DNA of 64,000 nucleotides from NCBI GenBank assembly GCA_037318855.1, contig CP134874.1, positions 3,906,598 through 3,970,597 of the forward strand. The letters run 5' to 3'. The translations under genes were made by a program, and so were the position numbers. Under the pieces are notes generated by a model. It was not told where the DNA came from and did not search any database. It saw only the letters and a program-made list of their open reading frames with translations. This document shows, one piece after another, positions 41,431 through 50,474 of the stretch. Positions within the stretch are counted from its first letter, which is position 1. Every line of letters starts with the position of its first letter. The stretch comes from Candidatus Sedimenticola sp. (ex Thyasira tokunagai) (GTDB lineage: Bacteria > Pseudomonadota > Gammaproteobacteria > Chromatiales > Chromatiaceae).

Positions 41431-43130
41431 CCCGGACGGTTGAACGTCACTTGCAGTGTGTCCTGCTTTCTCTCAACGAGCAGGCCGTCAACCAAGTCAA
41501 ATTGGCGGTCACACATGCGCAAAAAAGAGGGGCGGTGCGTTACGATCACCAATGTACGCTTGCCCAGCATATCCTTGATTACCGTCATCAGCTTGCCATC
41601 ATTCTTAATATCGAAGCTGGCATTGGCATCATCAAACAAGATCAACTTTGGATGACCAATCAGGGAACGCACCATCACGATCTTCTGGCGAACGCCCTCG
41701 GCCAGAGTATCCACCGCTGCACCGCCAATCTGAGTATCGAGTCCGTTGGGAAGACGTGCGATGATCTCATCCAGTCCGAGGACACGGGAGATCTCTGCTG
41801 CCTGATCCATCGCCTCCCCTTCCCTGAACAGCGTCATATTCTCGAGGATGGTGCCCTCATAGAGCATGCCGTGTTGAGGCATATAACCGACCTGGGCACG
41901 CAGAAACTCCTGCTCGTACTCTCTGAGGTCACGCCCATCGAGAGAAATCCGCCCCTCCTGAGGGTGGACAAAGCCGGTCAACAGAGAGATCAGTGTACTT
42001 TTGCCGGCGCCATTATTGCCCGTGATACCGACAGAGCCACCGGCGGGTATCTCCAGAGAGATGCCCTTAAGTAAGGGCTCCTCTTGGGTAGGGTACTTGA
42101 AGTGGACATTCTCCAGAGTGATCCGACCCTCAACCGGTTCAGGCCCGTCATACTCACCAGAGACTTCTTGGGGCAGGCCAAACAGCTCGTCACACTTCTC
42201 CATGGAGAGGCGGACACTCTGAAACTGGGTCCACAACCCCATCGCCTTCAGCCCAGGCTGCAACACGCGGCCAGAGAGCATAGTGCCGGCAGCCAGAGCA
42301 CCGACTGAGAGATCACCCGAAATCACAGACAAACTACCCAGACTGACGAAGCTCACCATCGATATCTGTGAGAAGGTGGCACCGAATCCCTGTACCACGC
42401 TATTTATATGGGCAAGCTCATAGACACTCTCAGCTGACGATTTCTGCAACCGCTCATAACGACGCATCATCAACGCCTCCATCGCCATCGCCTTAATGGT
42501 ATGAATACCGCTCAGTGATTCGATAAGAAAGTTCTGCCGATGCAAGTCGGTGTTATGGCGTGCTCGCAACGCATGGTGCAGCTTTCGGCCTAGAAAGAAG
42601 GAGGCGCAGGCGAAGAGTATCAACAGCGTAACCGGCACCATCACCAGATCACCGCTGATAAACCAGATCAGTCCGAGGAAGATAATCACAAATGGAAAAT
42701 CCATCATCAGCAACATCGATTGACCGGAGTAGAACTGGTGAATCTCTTCTACCGACTGCATACGCCCAAGATAGGTGCCCCTCGGATCCTTCTCGAAAGC
42801 GAGGGTATCCGCATGCAGGACATGGGATATAGCATGCATACTCTCACGGTGTTCAAAACGAGCGCCGCTCCAGGCCAATAGAACGGACCGAAATACCCGC
42901 AGCATGGCTTCGATGACAATCACCCCAAGCATTCCAATCAGCAGAATGACAAAAGTATCCACCGCCTGATTGGGGATAATCCGATCGTAGGCCTGGAGGA
43001 CAACCATTGGCATCATCATCGCAAGGAGATTGATACCGAGGGAAGCCAACAGGACATCCGGACGCCGCCAGCTGGTGGGAATACGAAATTGAGCTGGGCC
43101 AGTTGAGTTTATTTTTGTTCTATCGGCCAT
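41427..43130 (-). CDS. Type I secretion ABC half-transporter with altered ATPase site
   Basis: The 567-residue protein has no C39-like domain. The TM region (~35-300) begins VLLASLGINLLAMMMPMVVLQAYDRIIPNQA. The ATPase has Walker A GNNGAGKST. The signature is LAEGVRQKIVMVRS in place of LSGGQ, and Walker B is LILFDDANASFD in which the catalytic Glu of DEP is replaced by Asp. The gene is first in the operon and overlaps the next by four bases. The changes suggest that this subunit provides a noncatalytic site in a heterodimeric exporter. It lies 239 bp from the divergent adhesin gene. Confidence 0.9.
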   Translation of the reverse strand: MADRTKINSTGPAQFRIPTSWRRPDVLLASLGINLLAMMMPMVVLQAYDRIIPNQAVDTFVILLIGMLGVIVIEAMLRVFRSVLLAWSGARFEHRESMHAISHVLHADTLAFEKDPRGTYLGRMQSVEEIHQFYSGQSMLLMMDFPFVIIFLGLIWFISGDLVMVPVTLLILFACASFFLGRKLHHALRARHNTDLHRQNFLIESLSGIHTIKAMAMEALMMRRYERLQKSSAESVYELAHINSVVQGFGATFSQISMVSFVSLGSLSVISGDLSVGALAAGTMLSGRVLQPGLKAMGLWTQFQSVRLSMEKCDELFGLPQEVSGEYDGPEPVEGRITLENVHFKYPTQEEPLLKGISLEIPAGGSVGITGNNGAGKSTLISLLTGFVHPQEGRISLDGRDLREYEQEFLRAQVGYMPQHGMLYEGTILENMTLFREGEAMDQAAEISRVLGLDEIIARLPNGLDTQIGGAAVDTLAEGVRQKIVMVRSLIGHPKLILFDDANASFDIKNDGKLMTVIKDMLGKRTLVIVTHRPSFLRMCDRQFDLVDGLLVERKQDTLQVTFNRPG

Positions 43131-43369
43131 TCTTATATGCGATTCATACTCTTCGTTTAGGAATACCGCTCCGGTAATAGTACATTAAAAAATCCACTAT
43201 GAACCAGGTCACACTCTTGTAATCGGCAGAATCCTACTGTTCTAAAGTGTTTATTCGATCGGCCGATACTTCTAGTTGAAATGAGTGTTATGGCATAAGT
43301 GCGTCCCACCCTCTTTCCTGGGGCTTTATCGACTAGCACACCCCGTACCCGCAAAACTGAGGTGTTACC
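43131..43369. other. Divergent intergenic region, T1SS operon and adhesin
   Basis: The region should hold the promoters of both units. No strong box pair is identified. The palindrome CGATCGGCCGATAC at about 43256-43269 is a candidate binding site. No RNA gene is seen. Confidence 0.35.
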
Positions 43370-46300
43370 ATGGCTGAAGATAGCCAAGACGAGCAGAAAA
43401 CCCGCGCGCAACGCGAAAAAGCGACTGAAGAGCTTTTTGGCCGTGACGGTGTCCAGAGCCACAGGGATCAGGGGGAAGATGAACTGCTGGGCAGGGATCA
43501 CCTGGAACTTGCTCAGAATGACGTAGCAATGCCGGATGTCCCCCACAAAGGGGGAGCTGGAGCAGAGCAGGAAGCAAAGGACGAGGCAACTCACACATTC
43601 CGAGAAGGAACCACCAGCGTCACACTTGATGCGACCGGCCAGATCACCGAAGCCGGTGGTACCGTCATCTATACCGCCTTAGTGGATAACGCACCTGAGA
43701 CCGATGTTACCGTCACCCTCGATAATGGCGAGACCATCACCATTGAAGCCGGTGAGATTAAGGGTTCGGTGGCAGTCATCGTCACCGCAGTTGAAGATGC
43801 CCTGGCTGACAGCACCTCTTTAAGCGCCTCGATCACCGAGGTCAACGGCGGTAATTTTGAGAACGTCATCATTGACAACACCCCGGCAGTCACCGATATC
43901 GTTGAATCTCTCGGTGATGCGACTGTTTCTCTCGGCGCCACCGGGCAGATCACAGAGGCCGGTGGCACCGTTACCTACACTGCAACTGTCGATAACGCCC
44001 CGGCGACCGATATTACCGTCACCCTCGATAATGGTGAGACGATCACTATTGAAGCGGGTGAGACAACAGGCTCTGTTGATGTGACTGTTGCCGCTGATGA
44101 AGATGCCCTGGCCGATGCCGGCAGTATGAGCGCGTCAATCAGTTCAGCCAGCGGTGGCGGTTATGAGAACCTCGCGGTGGATGCAACCGCAGCTGTCACC
44201 GACGTGGTCGACACCCTCGACACCACCACCGTCTCACTCGACGCCACCGGGCAGATCACAGAGGCCGGTGGCACCGTTACCTACACTGCAACTGTCGATA
44301 ACGCCCCGGCGACCGATATTACCGTCACCCTCGATAATGGTGAGACGATCACTATTGAAGCAGGCGAGACTTCCGGTTCTGTGGATGTAGTGGTTGCCGC
44401 TGATGAAGACGCACTCGCCGATGCCACGAGCATGAGTGCATCGATCAGTTCAGCCAGTGGTGGCGGTTTTGAGAACCTTGCCGTTGATAATACGGCAGCG
44501 GTCACCGATGTGGTCGATACCCTCGACACCACCACCGTCTCACTCGATGCCACCGGGCAGATCACCGAGGCCGGGGGTACCGTCACCTACACGGCAACTG
44601 TGGATAATGCTCCCGCCTCTGATGTCACCGTGACACTGGATAACGGCGAGACCATCACCATTGAAGCGGGTGAGACAGCAGGCTCTGTTGATGTGGCTGT
44701 TGCAGCCGATGAAGACGCCCTCGCCGAGGCCGGCAGTATGAGCGCCTCGATCAGTGAAGCTACAGGCGGGGGTTTTGAGATCCTCGCGGTGGATAGTACT
44801 GCCGCAGTGACCGATGTGGTCGATACGCTCGACACCACCACCGTCTCACTCGACGCCACCGGGCAGATCACCGAGGCCGGTGGCACCGTCACCTATACCA
44901 CCAGCGTCGATAACGCCCCGGCGAGCGATGTCACCGTGACACTGGATAATGGCGAGACCATTACTATTGCCGCCGGTGAGACTTCAGGTTCTGTCGATGT
45001 GGCTGTTGCAGCCGATGAAGATGTACTCGCCGATGCCGGCAGTATGAGCGCCTCGATTAGCAGTGCTTCAGGCGGTGGCTTTGAGAACCTCGCTGTTGAT
45101 GCAACGGCTGCAGTCACCGACGTGGTCGATACCCTTGACACCACCACCGTTTCCCTCGATGCAACCGGGCAGATCACAGAGGCCGGCGGCACCGTCACCT
45201 ACACGGCAACTGTTGATAACGCCCCGGCGAGCGATGTCACCGTGACACTGGATAATGGCGAGACCATTACTATTGCCGCCGGTGAGACTTCAGGTTCTGT
45301 CGATGTCACCGTCAGTGCTGATGAAGATGCCCTCGCCGATGCCACGAGCATGAGTGCATCGATCAGTTCAGCCAGCGGCGGGGGTTTTGAGATCCTCGCG
45401 GTGGATAGTACTGCCGCAGTGACCGAGATCCTTGATGTAAACGAAGCTCCTACGGATATCTCATTCTCTGCTACAGATGTTAATGAAAATGCTGATGTCG
45501 GCACTGTGGTCGCAACACTTTCCACCACGGATGCGGATAGTGGAGACACATTCACCTACTCCTTAAGTGATGACTCAGATAATTTTGCCATTGTCGGTAA
45601 TCAGGTAGTTGTTAAAGAAGGGGCTGACCTCGACTTTGAATCTGCTAAGAGCCATACCGTCACCGTTGAAGTAACCGATTCAGCAGGGAACAGTTATAGC
45701 GAAGACGTCACCTTCTCGGTCAATGATCTTGATGAAGTGGCAAGTACACCTACCCTGAGTGTCTCTCTTGGTGAACCCACGGAAACAACGGTTGGCGGTG
45801 AGACTGACTACGCCATCCAGCTCAACAGTGAAGGCAACGACGACGCACTGCAGATTCAGAATGGCGGTGAACTGCTCCATGGCAATGATGAACTGACCAT
45901 CACCATGGATGTGAAGTTTGATGGTGAGTTGGAAGATACCACACCGCTTATTTCCTATGCCACTGACCAGAACAATAATGAGTTCCGCATCGAGCTGAAA
46001 CCGAGAGGTGATAACAAGTTCGAGATCCATGTCGATTCCGGTGGTGACGACGAAAAGAGCAGTAAGCTAGGCAACGACCTACTATTTGATGGCGAGATGC
46101 ACCAAATCAGTATCTCTATCGATGCGGATGGCGATATCAGCTACAACATCGATGGCAACGAGGTCGCCACTGATCACTTCGAACGCAGTAGCCACGATGT
46201 TCGTGATGATGGAGGGGTACTGATCATCGGCCAGGAACAGGATCGGGTCGGTGCCCGCTTCGACAATGATGAAGTGTTCCAGGGCCAGATAGGTGACATC

Positions 46301-47695
46301 AAGATCTACGATACCGCCGAAGTCACCGATGAGAGCGAGCCCATCGGTCACTGGGATATGAATCAGCTGGACTCTGCCACTGGCACCGTTCCAGACCAGG
46401 CAGGTAATCACGACATCTCAGTAATCAGCATTGATGAACGGGGCTTTACCGAGGGCAGTGAACCGACTCTGGTAGCCATTGGTGAGAGCGAGGGTAGTGG
46501 CGAATCCACCCTCACCTATTCGCTGGATATCAATGCCGCACTGAGCGATACCGATGGCAGCAAACCTCTTGCCATTACCGTCTCGGGTATTCCCGAGGAG
46601 GCAACACTCTCAGCCGGCACCGACAATGGCGATGGCAGCTGGAGCCTCACAACAGATCAAATAGACGGCCTGACCATCTCTGTACCCTCCGAAGGTGCAG
46701 AAGACTTCAGTCTGTCCGTTACCGCCACCAGTACCGAATCCGAAGGCGGCGCACAAGCAAGCGTCAGTCAATCGGTGGATGTAGAGGTAGAGGTTGTGGC
46801 AGAGCCAGAGGTAACAGGTGGTGACAGTGCCCCTACCGACATCAAATTCTCCGATACTTCGGTGGAAGAGAATGCCGCAGGTGGCACCGTAGTAGCCACC
46901 CTCCAGTCCATCGACCAAGACACAGGCGATACGTTCAGCTACGAACTGGTACGCGACGCCTCAGGACACTTTGAGATAGTGGATGACAAACTGGTTGTAA
47001 AGGATGGGGCGGATATCGACTATGAGTCTCAGGCCATACATGAGCTCACTGTCAAAGTTACCGATTCAGAGGGCAACGCCTACACTGAATCGGTCAATAT
47101 CCATGTAGACGATGTTCACGAGGCAGTCTCAGTAACCGAAGAGGGTAGTAAGAAGTCAGACCATATCGAAGGTGGCAGAGGTGACGATGTCATTGATGGC
47201 ATGAAAGGCAATGACCATCTTGATGGCGAAGAGGGTGATGACATCCTGTTCGGAGAAGAGGGTGATGACATCCTGTTCGGAGAAGAAGGTAATGACAAGC
47301 TGGAAGGTGGTGAGGGCGATGACATCCTCTATGCCGGATCCGGTAATGACAACTTGAAGGGTGGTGAAGGTGACGATACCTTTATTGCCGGTGAAGGTAA
47401 TGACCGGGTAGAGGGTGGTGAAGGCAGCGACACCTATACCGCCGATGTCTTTGACGGCTCAGACTACTTCTCAGGCGGCGAAGGCGGTGGCTGGACCGAT
47501 GTAATCCAGCTCAATGCCGATGCAACCCCGGGGAGCGACCCGGACAGCCCCTGGACCATCAGCGTCGATGGCGAACAGGTTGAGTATGAATTGGCGGATC
47601 ACGCCTTGTCACTCAATCCCGATGCCTCCGGCACTATTACCTTTGCCGACGGTGCTGAGCTTGAGTTTGATGGGGTAGAGCGGATTGAGTGGTAA
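43370..47695 (+). CDS. Large RTX adhesin with Ig-like/cadherin/LamG domains
   Basis: The 1441-residue acidic protein has no N-terminal Sec signal and should be exported by the adjacent type I system. It has an N-terminal ~80-residue charged segment. Six near-identical 102-residue repeats follow (TTVSLDATGQITEAGGTVTY ... AAVTDVVDTLD; residues ~80-690), then a cadherin-like domain (NEAPTDISFSATDVNENAD...) and a LamG/concanavalin-like domain (~800-1010). A second cadherin-like domain is at ~1150-1255. RTX nonapeptides (GGRGDDVIDGMKGNDHL ... GGEGDDILYAGSGNDNL; ~1262-1365) bind calcium. The last ~75 residues are the expected C-terminal secretion region. It is likely a surface or biofilm adhesin. 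Confidence 0.93.
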   Translation: MAEDSQDEQKTRAQREKATEELFGRDGVQSHRDQGEDELLGRDHLELAQNDVAMPDVPHKGGAGAEQEAKDEATHTFREGTTSVTLDATGQITEAGGTVIYTALVDNAPETDVTVTLDNGETITIEAGEIKGSVAVIVTAVEDALADSTSLSASITEVNGGNFENVIIDNTPAVTDIVESLGDATVSLGATGQITEAGGTVTYTATVDNAPATDITVTLDNGETITIEAGETTGSVDVTVAADEDALADAGSMSASISSASGGGYENLAVDATAAVTDVVDTLDTTTVSLDATGQITEAGGTVTYTATVDNAPATDITVTLDNGETITIEAGETSGSVDVVVAADEDALADATSMSASISSASGGGFENLAVDNTAAVTDVVDTLDTTTVSLDATGQITEAGGTVTYTATVDNAPASDVTVTLDNGETITIEAGETAGSVDVAVAADEDALAEAGSMSASISEATGGGFEILAVDSTAAVTDVVDTLDTTTVSLDATGQITEAGGTVTYTTSVDNAPASDVTVTLDNGETITIAAGETSGSVDVAVAADEDVLADAGSMSASISSASGGGFENLAVDATAAVTDVVDTLDTTTVSLDATGQITEAGGTVTYTATVDNAPASDVTVTLDNGETITIAAGETSGSVDVTVSADEDALADATSMSASISSASGGGFEILAVDSTAAVTEILDVNEAPTDISFSATDVNENADVGTVVATLSTTDADSGDTFTYSLSDDSDNFAIVGNQVVVKEGADLDFESAKSHTVTVEVTDSAGNSYSEDVTFSVNDLDEVASTPTLSVSLGEPTETTVGGETDYAIQLNSEGNDDALQIQNGGELLHGNDELTITMDVKFDGELEDTTPLISYATDQNNNEFRIELKPRGDNKFEIHVDSGGDDEKSSKLGNDLLFDGEMHQISISIDADGDISYNIDGNEVATDHFERSSHDVRDDGGVLIIGQEQDRVGARFDNDEVFQGQIGDIKIYDTAEVTDESEPIGHWDMNQLDSATGTVPDQAGNHDISVISIDERGFTEGSEPTLVAIGESEGSGESTLTYSLDINAALSDTDGSKPLAITVSGIPEEATLSAGTDNGDGSWSLTTDQIDGLTISVPSEGAEDFSLSVTATSTESEGGAQASVSQSVDVEVEVVAEPEVTGGDSAPTDIKFSDTSVEENAAGGTVVATLQSIDQDTGDTFSYELVRDASGHFEIVDDKLVVKDGADIDYESQAIHELTVKVTDSEGNAYTESVNIHVDDVHEAVSVTEEGSKKSDHIEGGRGDDVIDGMKGNDHLDGEEGDDILFGEEGDDILFGEEGNDKLEGGEGDDILYAGSGNDNLKGGEGDDTFIAGEGNDRVEGGEGSDTYTADVFDGSDYFSGGEGGGWTDVIQLNADATPGSDPDSPWTISVDGEQVEYELADHALSLNPDASGTITFADGAELEFDGVERIEW
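43605..45430 (+). repeat. Six tandem 306-bp coding repeats
   Basis: The period is exactly 306 bp (102 codons). The core of each unit starts near TCACTCGATGCCACCGGGCAG (an example at about 44230). The middle four units are almost identical in DNA, while the first is the most diverged. Such arrays change number by recombination. Confidence 0.88.
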
Positions 47696-47740
47696 CTACT
47701 CAGCCACAGAGATATGACTGATAACTGAGACGTATTGGCT

Positions 47741-47820
47741 GGTAGGAGCGGCGCCCTCGCCGCGATGAACGTTGCACAGTACCTGCAATATTCCATCGCC
47801 CCGGGGGCGGGGCTCCTACA
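47741..47820. repeat. REP-like palindrome
   Basis: GTAGGAGCGGCGCCCTCGCCGCGATGAACG and CCATCGCCCCGGGGGCGGGGCTCCTAC form an imperfect hairpin just after the adhesin gene. Family as at 30546 and 50338. Confidence 0.65.
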
Positions 47821-47836
47821 GATAACTTTAAGGCTA

Positions 47837-48002
47837 CTAGGGAGACTCTGATTAAGTCTGGTTAGATTTAGGCTGAGATAAAACTGTTCTAATTTGTTTC
47901 GAAGTGAGCGGTAATAGCCATTCTATTGCTGCGATCTTCGGAGCGAATTGGGGCAATTTTAGCCAGCGTAAAGCAATCATGACTTGATCAGAGTCTCCCT
48001 AG
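47837..48002. repeat. MITE family 2, copy overlapping the end of bioD
   Basis: Terminal inverted repeats CTAGGGAGACTCTGATTAAG and the complement (47983-48002) match with one mismatch over 22 bases; the unit is 166 bp and noncoding. The TAG stop codon of bioD (47999-48001, minus strand) lies inside the right terminal repeat. Confidence 0.82.
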
Positions 48003-48664
48003 AGCAACAAAAAACCAGCCACCGCCTCTGGTGTTGGCTGCTCCAGCCTCGGCACAAACCCCAACAGGGGTGCATCGATACGCTGCTTCAGCGTCTCAAG
48101 ATTGCCCTCGGGTTCCAGCATATTTTCATCAGCAACATTGGCAACCCAGCCCGCCAACTTCACTCCTGATGCCACAATAGACTCAGCACTCAACAGTGCA
48201 TGATTGATACAGCCCAATTTTAGGCCCACCACCAGTATCACAGGCAACTCCAACAGCTTTGCCAGATCAGAGACGGCTTGATCCTTACCCAGGGGTACCT
48301 GCCAACCACCGACACCCTCGACGATCACACTCTCTGCCTGAGACTCCAACGTCTGATAGCAGGCACGTATCTGCCAAAAATCGATCTCCCGCCCGACCTG
48401 TTCAGCGGCTAGATGAGGGGCAATGGGCGGAGCATAGGCAAAAGGATTGATCAGATCATAATCGACCATCTCCGATGCCTGCTGCCGAATACGCACCGCA
48501 TCATCATTGCGCGGACCATAAGCGGTTGTCACAGCACCCGAAGCGACGGGCTTCATACCCAGCACAGAGAGGCCTCGATTCCGCAGTCTTTGCATCAAAC
48601 CCAGGGTGATCTCGGTCTTGCCGCAGTCGGTGTCGGTGCCGGTAATAAAATAGTTGTGGCTCAT
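47999..48664 (-). CDS. bioD: Dethiobiotin synthetase
   Basis: The product is 221 residues from ATG 48664 (MSHNYFITGTDTDCGKTEITLGLMQRL); GTDTDCGKTE is the nucleotide-binding loop. VIVEGVGGWQVPLGKD matches the substrate Mg/carbamate site (EGVGG). The enzyme closes the ureido ring of dethiobiotin from 7,8-diaminononanoate, CO2 and ATP. It is last in the bioBFHCD operon and five bases from bioC. The final residues (EAVAGFLLL) end at a stop supplied by a MITE repeat, so the native C-terminus may have been altered. Confidence 0.95.
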   Translation of the reverse strand: MSHNYFITGTDTDCGKTEITLGLMQRLRNRGLSVLGMKPVASGAVTTAYGPRNDDAVRIRQQASEMVDYDLINPFAYAPPIAPHLAAEQVGREIDFWQIRACYQTLESQAESVIVEGVGGWQVPLGKDQAVSDLAKLLELPVILVVGLKLGCINHALLSAESIVASGVKLAGWVANVADENMLEPEGNLETLKQRIDAPLLGFVPRLEQPTPEAVAGFLLL

Positions 48665-48668
48665 CGCG

Positions 48669-49529
48669 TCATATCCGTCCGAGACGGTCAAAGGGTACTT
48701 CAACACCCTGCTCCTCCTGCTCTTTATCGGGTATCCAGGCGTGGCCGTAAACCACCTCATAACTGGCCGGCAGCAGACCGTCCCGGCGGAACTGTTCATA
48801 GGCCTGCTGCATTACCTGCAATCTGCCCTTTCCGGTCAATCCCTTGTGCCGATTGCTGGTCACGTTGTGTGCACCCAGCACTTTTAGATCACGCATCAGT
48901 CCGGCTACATCATTGTAGGTAAGGGTCATGCGATCCACATCCATTACCGGATCGGCAAAACGTGCCCGCATCAGAGCATCGCCCACATCATGCATATCGA
49001 TGAATGTACTGACATGGCTGTGGCCGTCGGCGGCAGACCAGGCGGTCCGCAGCTCTTTCAGGGTATCCGGCCCGAAGGAGCTGAACATTAATAGTCCACC
49101 GGGTTTCAACACCCGGCGGAACTCCTGAAAAGTGTTATCCAGATCATTGCTCCACTGAACAGCCGCGTTGGAGTAGATGAGGTCGACACTCTTATCCGCC
49201 AGAGGCAGTTGATCAAAATCACCACAGAGACAGCGGGGACGGCGTAGCCAGGAGCTGTGTTTGCGCGTTTGAAGGAGCATGGGAAAGGCAATATCGAGTG
49301 CGATTACTTTCGCCTTTTTGTAGCGTTTTGAGAGCGCTGCAGTGGCCACACCGGTTCCTGCTCCGATATCGAGAATCACCTCCGGTTGCAGCTTAACGAT
49401 ATCCAGACGCTCTATCATCCGCTGTCCAATCTCACGTTGCAGCACTGCTGCTTCATCATAGCGTTCCGCCGCCCGGGAGAAGGCAATCCGTACCTGCTGC
49501 TTGTCCACGGTATGCTGTTGATCAATCAT
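48669..49529 (-). CDS. bioC: Malonyl-ACP O-methyltransferase BioC
   Basis: The product is 286 residues from ATG 49529 (MIDQQHTVDKQQVRIAFSRAAERYDEAAVLQREIGQRM), which overlaps bioH by eight bases. A class I SAM methyltransferase fold: ILDIGAGTGVATAAL for SAM binding, VIALDIAFPML, and DLIYSNAAVQW. BioC methylates malonyl-ACP so that it can enter fatty-acid elongation as a primer for pimelate. The pairing with bioH, which later removes the methyl ester, fits the E. coli-like route. Confidence 0.95.
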   Translation of the reverse strand: MIDQQHTVDKQQVRIAFSRAAERYDEAAVLQREIGQRMIERLDIVKLQPEVILDIGAGTGVATAALSKRYKKAKVIALDIAFPMLLQTRKHSSWLRRPRCLCGDFDQLPLADKSVDLIYSNAAVQWSNDLDNTFQEFRRVLKPGGLLMFSSFGPDTLKELRTAWSAADGHSHVSTFIDMHDVGDALMRARFADPVMDVDRMTLTYNDVAGLMRDLKVLGAHNVTSNRHKGLTGKGRLQVMQQAYEQFRRDGLLPASYEVVYGHAWIPDKEQEEQGVEVPFDRLGRI

Positions 49530-50298
49530 CGGAGGTTCCAAGAAAATGGTCGAAGGCCTTGAGGCAGGCTTCAGGGTGAGAGAGAAAGGGTGCATGCGCG
49601 GCGCCGGGGATAACCTCGATCTCCGCCCCCGGCATTAGCGAGCGAATATCTCCGGCCACCGCTGCCGGAACGAGGGTGTCGCGTTCACTCAGTAGCCAGA
49701 GAACCTGACAGGTGATAGATGGAAGCTGGTCCCGCAAGTCAACAGTCAACAGCATATCCAAACCATGCTCCAACGCCTGAGGATTGGGCTCTGGTCTTGC
49801 GGCGATATCACTGCGCAGGGCACGCAGGGTCTCCCTTGCGCCATCATCGCCCTGCACCTGAAGTGAGAGAAAGCGCCCCAACGTCTGTGCGTGATCCTTT
49901 ACCAGTGCCTTGGCAAACAGTTTGAGCACCGCCCTCTCCATGGCGTGATCCCAGGCTTCACCTTGGACGAAACGTGGACTGCTGGTGAAGAGTATCAGTC
50001 GCTCAACACGATCAGGCGCCTTCATAGCCGCCCGCTGAGCCAACTGCCCACCCAGGGACCAGCCGACCCAGGTTGCACTGTCAGGTGCAACCTCTAAGCA
50101 AGCCTCCACCCAGTCATCAAAGTGTGGGAGGTATTCATCATACTCACTCGCACCATGTCCCGGCAGTTCAATAACGGTGATACGAAAGCGCTTTGCCAGG
50201 GGCGTGATCAGCGATGACCAGACAGCACCATTCATACCCCAGCCGTGGAGGAATACAAGATCGGGGCCGGTGCCGTCAGTTTCAGTCGAAAGTTTCAT
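49522..50298 (-). CDS. bioH: Pimeloyl-[ACP] methyl ester esterase BioH
   Basis: The product is 258 residues from ATG 50298 (MKLSTETDGTGPDLVFLHGWGMNGAVW). An alpha/beta hydrolase with HGWGMNGAVWSSL, nucleophile elbow VGWSLGGQLAQR (Ser), acid Asp near LSERDTLVP, and His in GAAHAPFLSHPE. GWSLGG is usual for BioH. It hydrolyses pimeloyl-ACP methyl ester at the end of the BioC cycle. It is third in the operon. The 176-bp gap to bioF holds a REP-like hairpin, so a secondary control point is possible. Confidence 0.95.
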   Translation of the reverse strand: MKLSTETDGTGPDLVFLHGWGMNGAVWSSLITPLAKRFRITVIELPGHGASEYDEYLPHFDDWVEACLEVAPDSATWVGWSLGGQLAQRAAMKAPDRVERLILFTSSPRFVQGEAWDHAMERAVLKLFAKALVKDHAQTLGRFLSLQVQGDDGARETLRALRSDIAARPEPNPQALEHGLDMLLTVDLRDQLPSITCQVLWLLSERDTLVPAAVAGDIRSLMPGAEIEVIPGAAHAPFLSHPEACLKAFDHFLGTSDD

Positions 50299-50337
50299 CT
50301 CAATTCTAATTCTGTACGATAGTTCTAAATTTAAGGT

Positions 50338-50416
50338 GTAGGAGCCCCGTCCCCGGGGCGACGAAATATGGCAGGGCCTGTACGGTGTCCATCGCGGCGA
50401 GGGCGCCGCTCCTACA
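50338..50416. repeat. REP-like palindrome between bioF and bioH
   Basis: GTAGGAGCCCCGTCCCCGGGGCGACG and CATCGCGGCGAGGGCGCCGCTCCTAC flank a short loop. It lies inside the bio operon, where it could affect mRNA decay or reduce downstream expression. Confidence 0.65.
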
Positions 50417-50474
50417 GCCATCAGTGGATAGCCTGGCTTCAGTTTTTTTCTGCATGACTGCCCTACTTCTCGTC

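Noticed and set aside
43605..45430. Open frames on the minus strand across the adhesin repeats (about 100 codons each)
   Set aside because: They repeat with the 306-bp period, lack ribosome sites and mirror the codon bias of the adhesin gene.
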